The translations under genes were made by a program, and so were the position numbers. Shown here one piece after another: positions 30,300-30,601 of a DNA stretch of 30,601 nt; positions within the stretch are counted from its first letter, which is position 1, and each line of letters starts with the position of its first letter. The notes below the pieces were generated by a model. The model was not told the origin of the DNA, searched no databases, and saw only the letters and a list, made by a program, of their open reading frames with translations. Origin of the DNA: NORP181 sp047623555 (lineage in GTDB: Bacteria > Pseudomonadota > Alphaproteobacteria > Rhodobacterales > Rhodobacteraceae). Location: positions 1-30,601 of the forward strand of contig JBLHMP010000047.1 of NCBI GenBank assembly GCA_047623555.1, read 5' to 3'.

Positions 30300-30601
30300 A
30301 TGACAGATAACACCTACCCGCCCACAGCCGAGGCCGCAGCATCGGCCCATGTCAACGCCGCCAAATACGACGAAATGTATGCGGCCTCACTTGCTGACCC
30401 AAATGCGTTTTGGGGCGAACATGGTAAACGCATCGACTGGATTAAACCCTATACACAAGTCAAAGACACCAGCTTTGCGCCCAGCAATATCTCAATCAAC
30501 TGGTACGCCGACGGCACCCTGAACGTCTCGGCCAACTGCATCGACCGGCATCTGGCCACGCGCGGCGACCAAACCGCCATCATATGGGAACCCGATAGCC
30601 C
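30300..30601 (+). CDS. acs: acetyl-CoA synthetase, N-terminal part (runs off the window)
   Basis: Starts at ATG 30300 with GGAGGAG 7-8 nt upstream; 100 codons are visible before the window ends. The sequence YDEMYAASLADPNAFWGEHG, then KRIDWIKPYTQVKDTSF, NWYADGTLNVSANCIDRHL and RGDQTAIIWEPD, is the N-terminal ACAS_N domain and beginning of the AMP-binding domain of acetyl-CoA synthetase. The enzyme activates acetate with ATP and CoA. The catalytic lysine and AMP-binding motifs lie beyond the window. It is divergent from the TRAP operon. A propionyl-CoA synthetase is a less likely alternative, given the opening. Confidence 0.9.
   Translation, partial: MTDNTYPPTAEAAASAHVNAAKYDEMYAASLADPNAFWGEHGKRIDWIKPYTQVKDTSFAPSNISINWYADGTLNVSANCIDRHLATRGDQTAIIWEPDS

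Noticed and set aside
30108..30350. 80-codon minus-strand frame
   Set aside because: Overlaps the acs start and its ribosome site on the other strand; composition not protein-like.

Overview
The window looks like a chromosomal segment of a marine alphaproteobacterium of the Roseobacter group (Rhodobacteraceae). The inference rests on a soxB/D/A/G sarcosine oxidase locus, a valine-catabolic acyl-CoA dehydrogenase cluster, a TRAP transporter, a ccmI-ruvX-DUF1289 operon and an alphaproteobacterial SOS box (GAAC-N7-GAAC) in front of uvrA. Species cannot be fixed from the sequence. Gene decay is dense: about ten broken genes or element remnants in 30 kb. Such decay is known from some polar roseobacters such as Octadecabacter. 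Several lesions are single-base indels, some in homopolymers, so sequencing error must be excluded for those.

Layout. 1-1.8 kb: an unknown two-helix membrane protein broken by a frameshift, then a SAM methyltransferase. 2.1-5.2 kb: valine degradation, with isobutyryl-CoA dehydrogenase followed by a 3-hydroxyisobutyryl-CoA hydrolase ORF that reads without a stop into 3-hydroxyisobutyrate dehydrogenase. 5.2-7.2 kb: a truncated Crp/Fnr gene, a DUF2892 protein, a frameshifted XRE regulator, its likely palindromic operator and a divergent four-helix membrane protein. 7.2-10.1 kb: uvrA with SOS box. 10.1-12.0 kb: a gene graveyard (MFS transporter, IS5-type transposase, NusG-like KOW fragment, LOG-family fragment). 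11.9-13.6 kb: rarD and Fe-type superoxide dismutase. 13.7-15.2 kb: a small Pro/Ala-rich repeat protein, a decayed lipoprotein gene and a secreted protein of unknown function.

15.3-21.2 kb: the sarcosine oxidase operon, transcribed leftwards as soxB, [inserted segment], a 42-aa ORF, soxD, soxA, soxG. The segment between soxB and soxD carries a three-helix membrane protein and, on the opposite strand, a 45-aa Ala/Lys/Ser-rich protein with its own promoter-like sequence. 21.4-23.4 kb: ccmI-ruvX-DUF1289 with a terminator. 23.4-25.7 kb: a 2OG-Fe(II) oxygenase-like gene overlapping the 3' end of dusA. Head-to-head with the dusA 5' end lies a truncated tyrosine recombinase, the scar of an integrative element at the known dusA site. 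The integrase fragment is itself cut off by a decayed IS256-family element (25.65-26.4 kb). 26.8-29.9 kb: a TRAP transporter operon (dctP-dctQ-dctM), with two inverted repeats in the dctP/acs intergenic region. 30.3 kb to the end: the start of acetyl-CoA synthetase.

The most unusual items are the insertion with two uncharacterised small genes inside the sarcosine oxidase operon, the hydrolase-dehydrogenase ORF fusion with a retained internal ribosome site, a tandem-repeat peptide whose repeat differences are all synonymous, and a junction where two divergent genes both lost their 5' halves. I found no CRISPR array, rRNA or tRNA, and no recognisable complete defence system.
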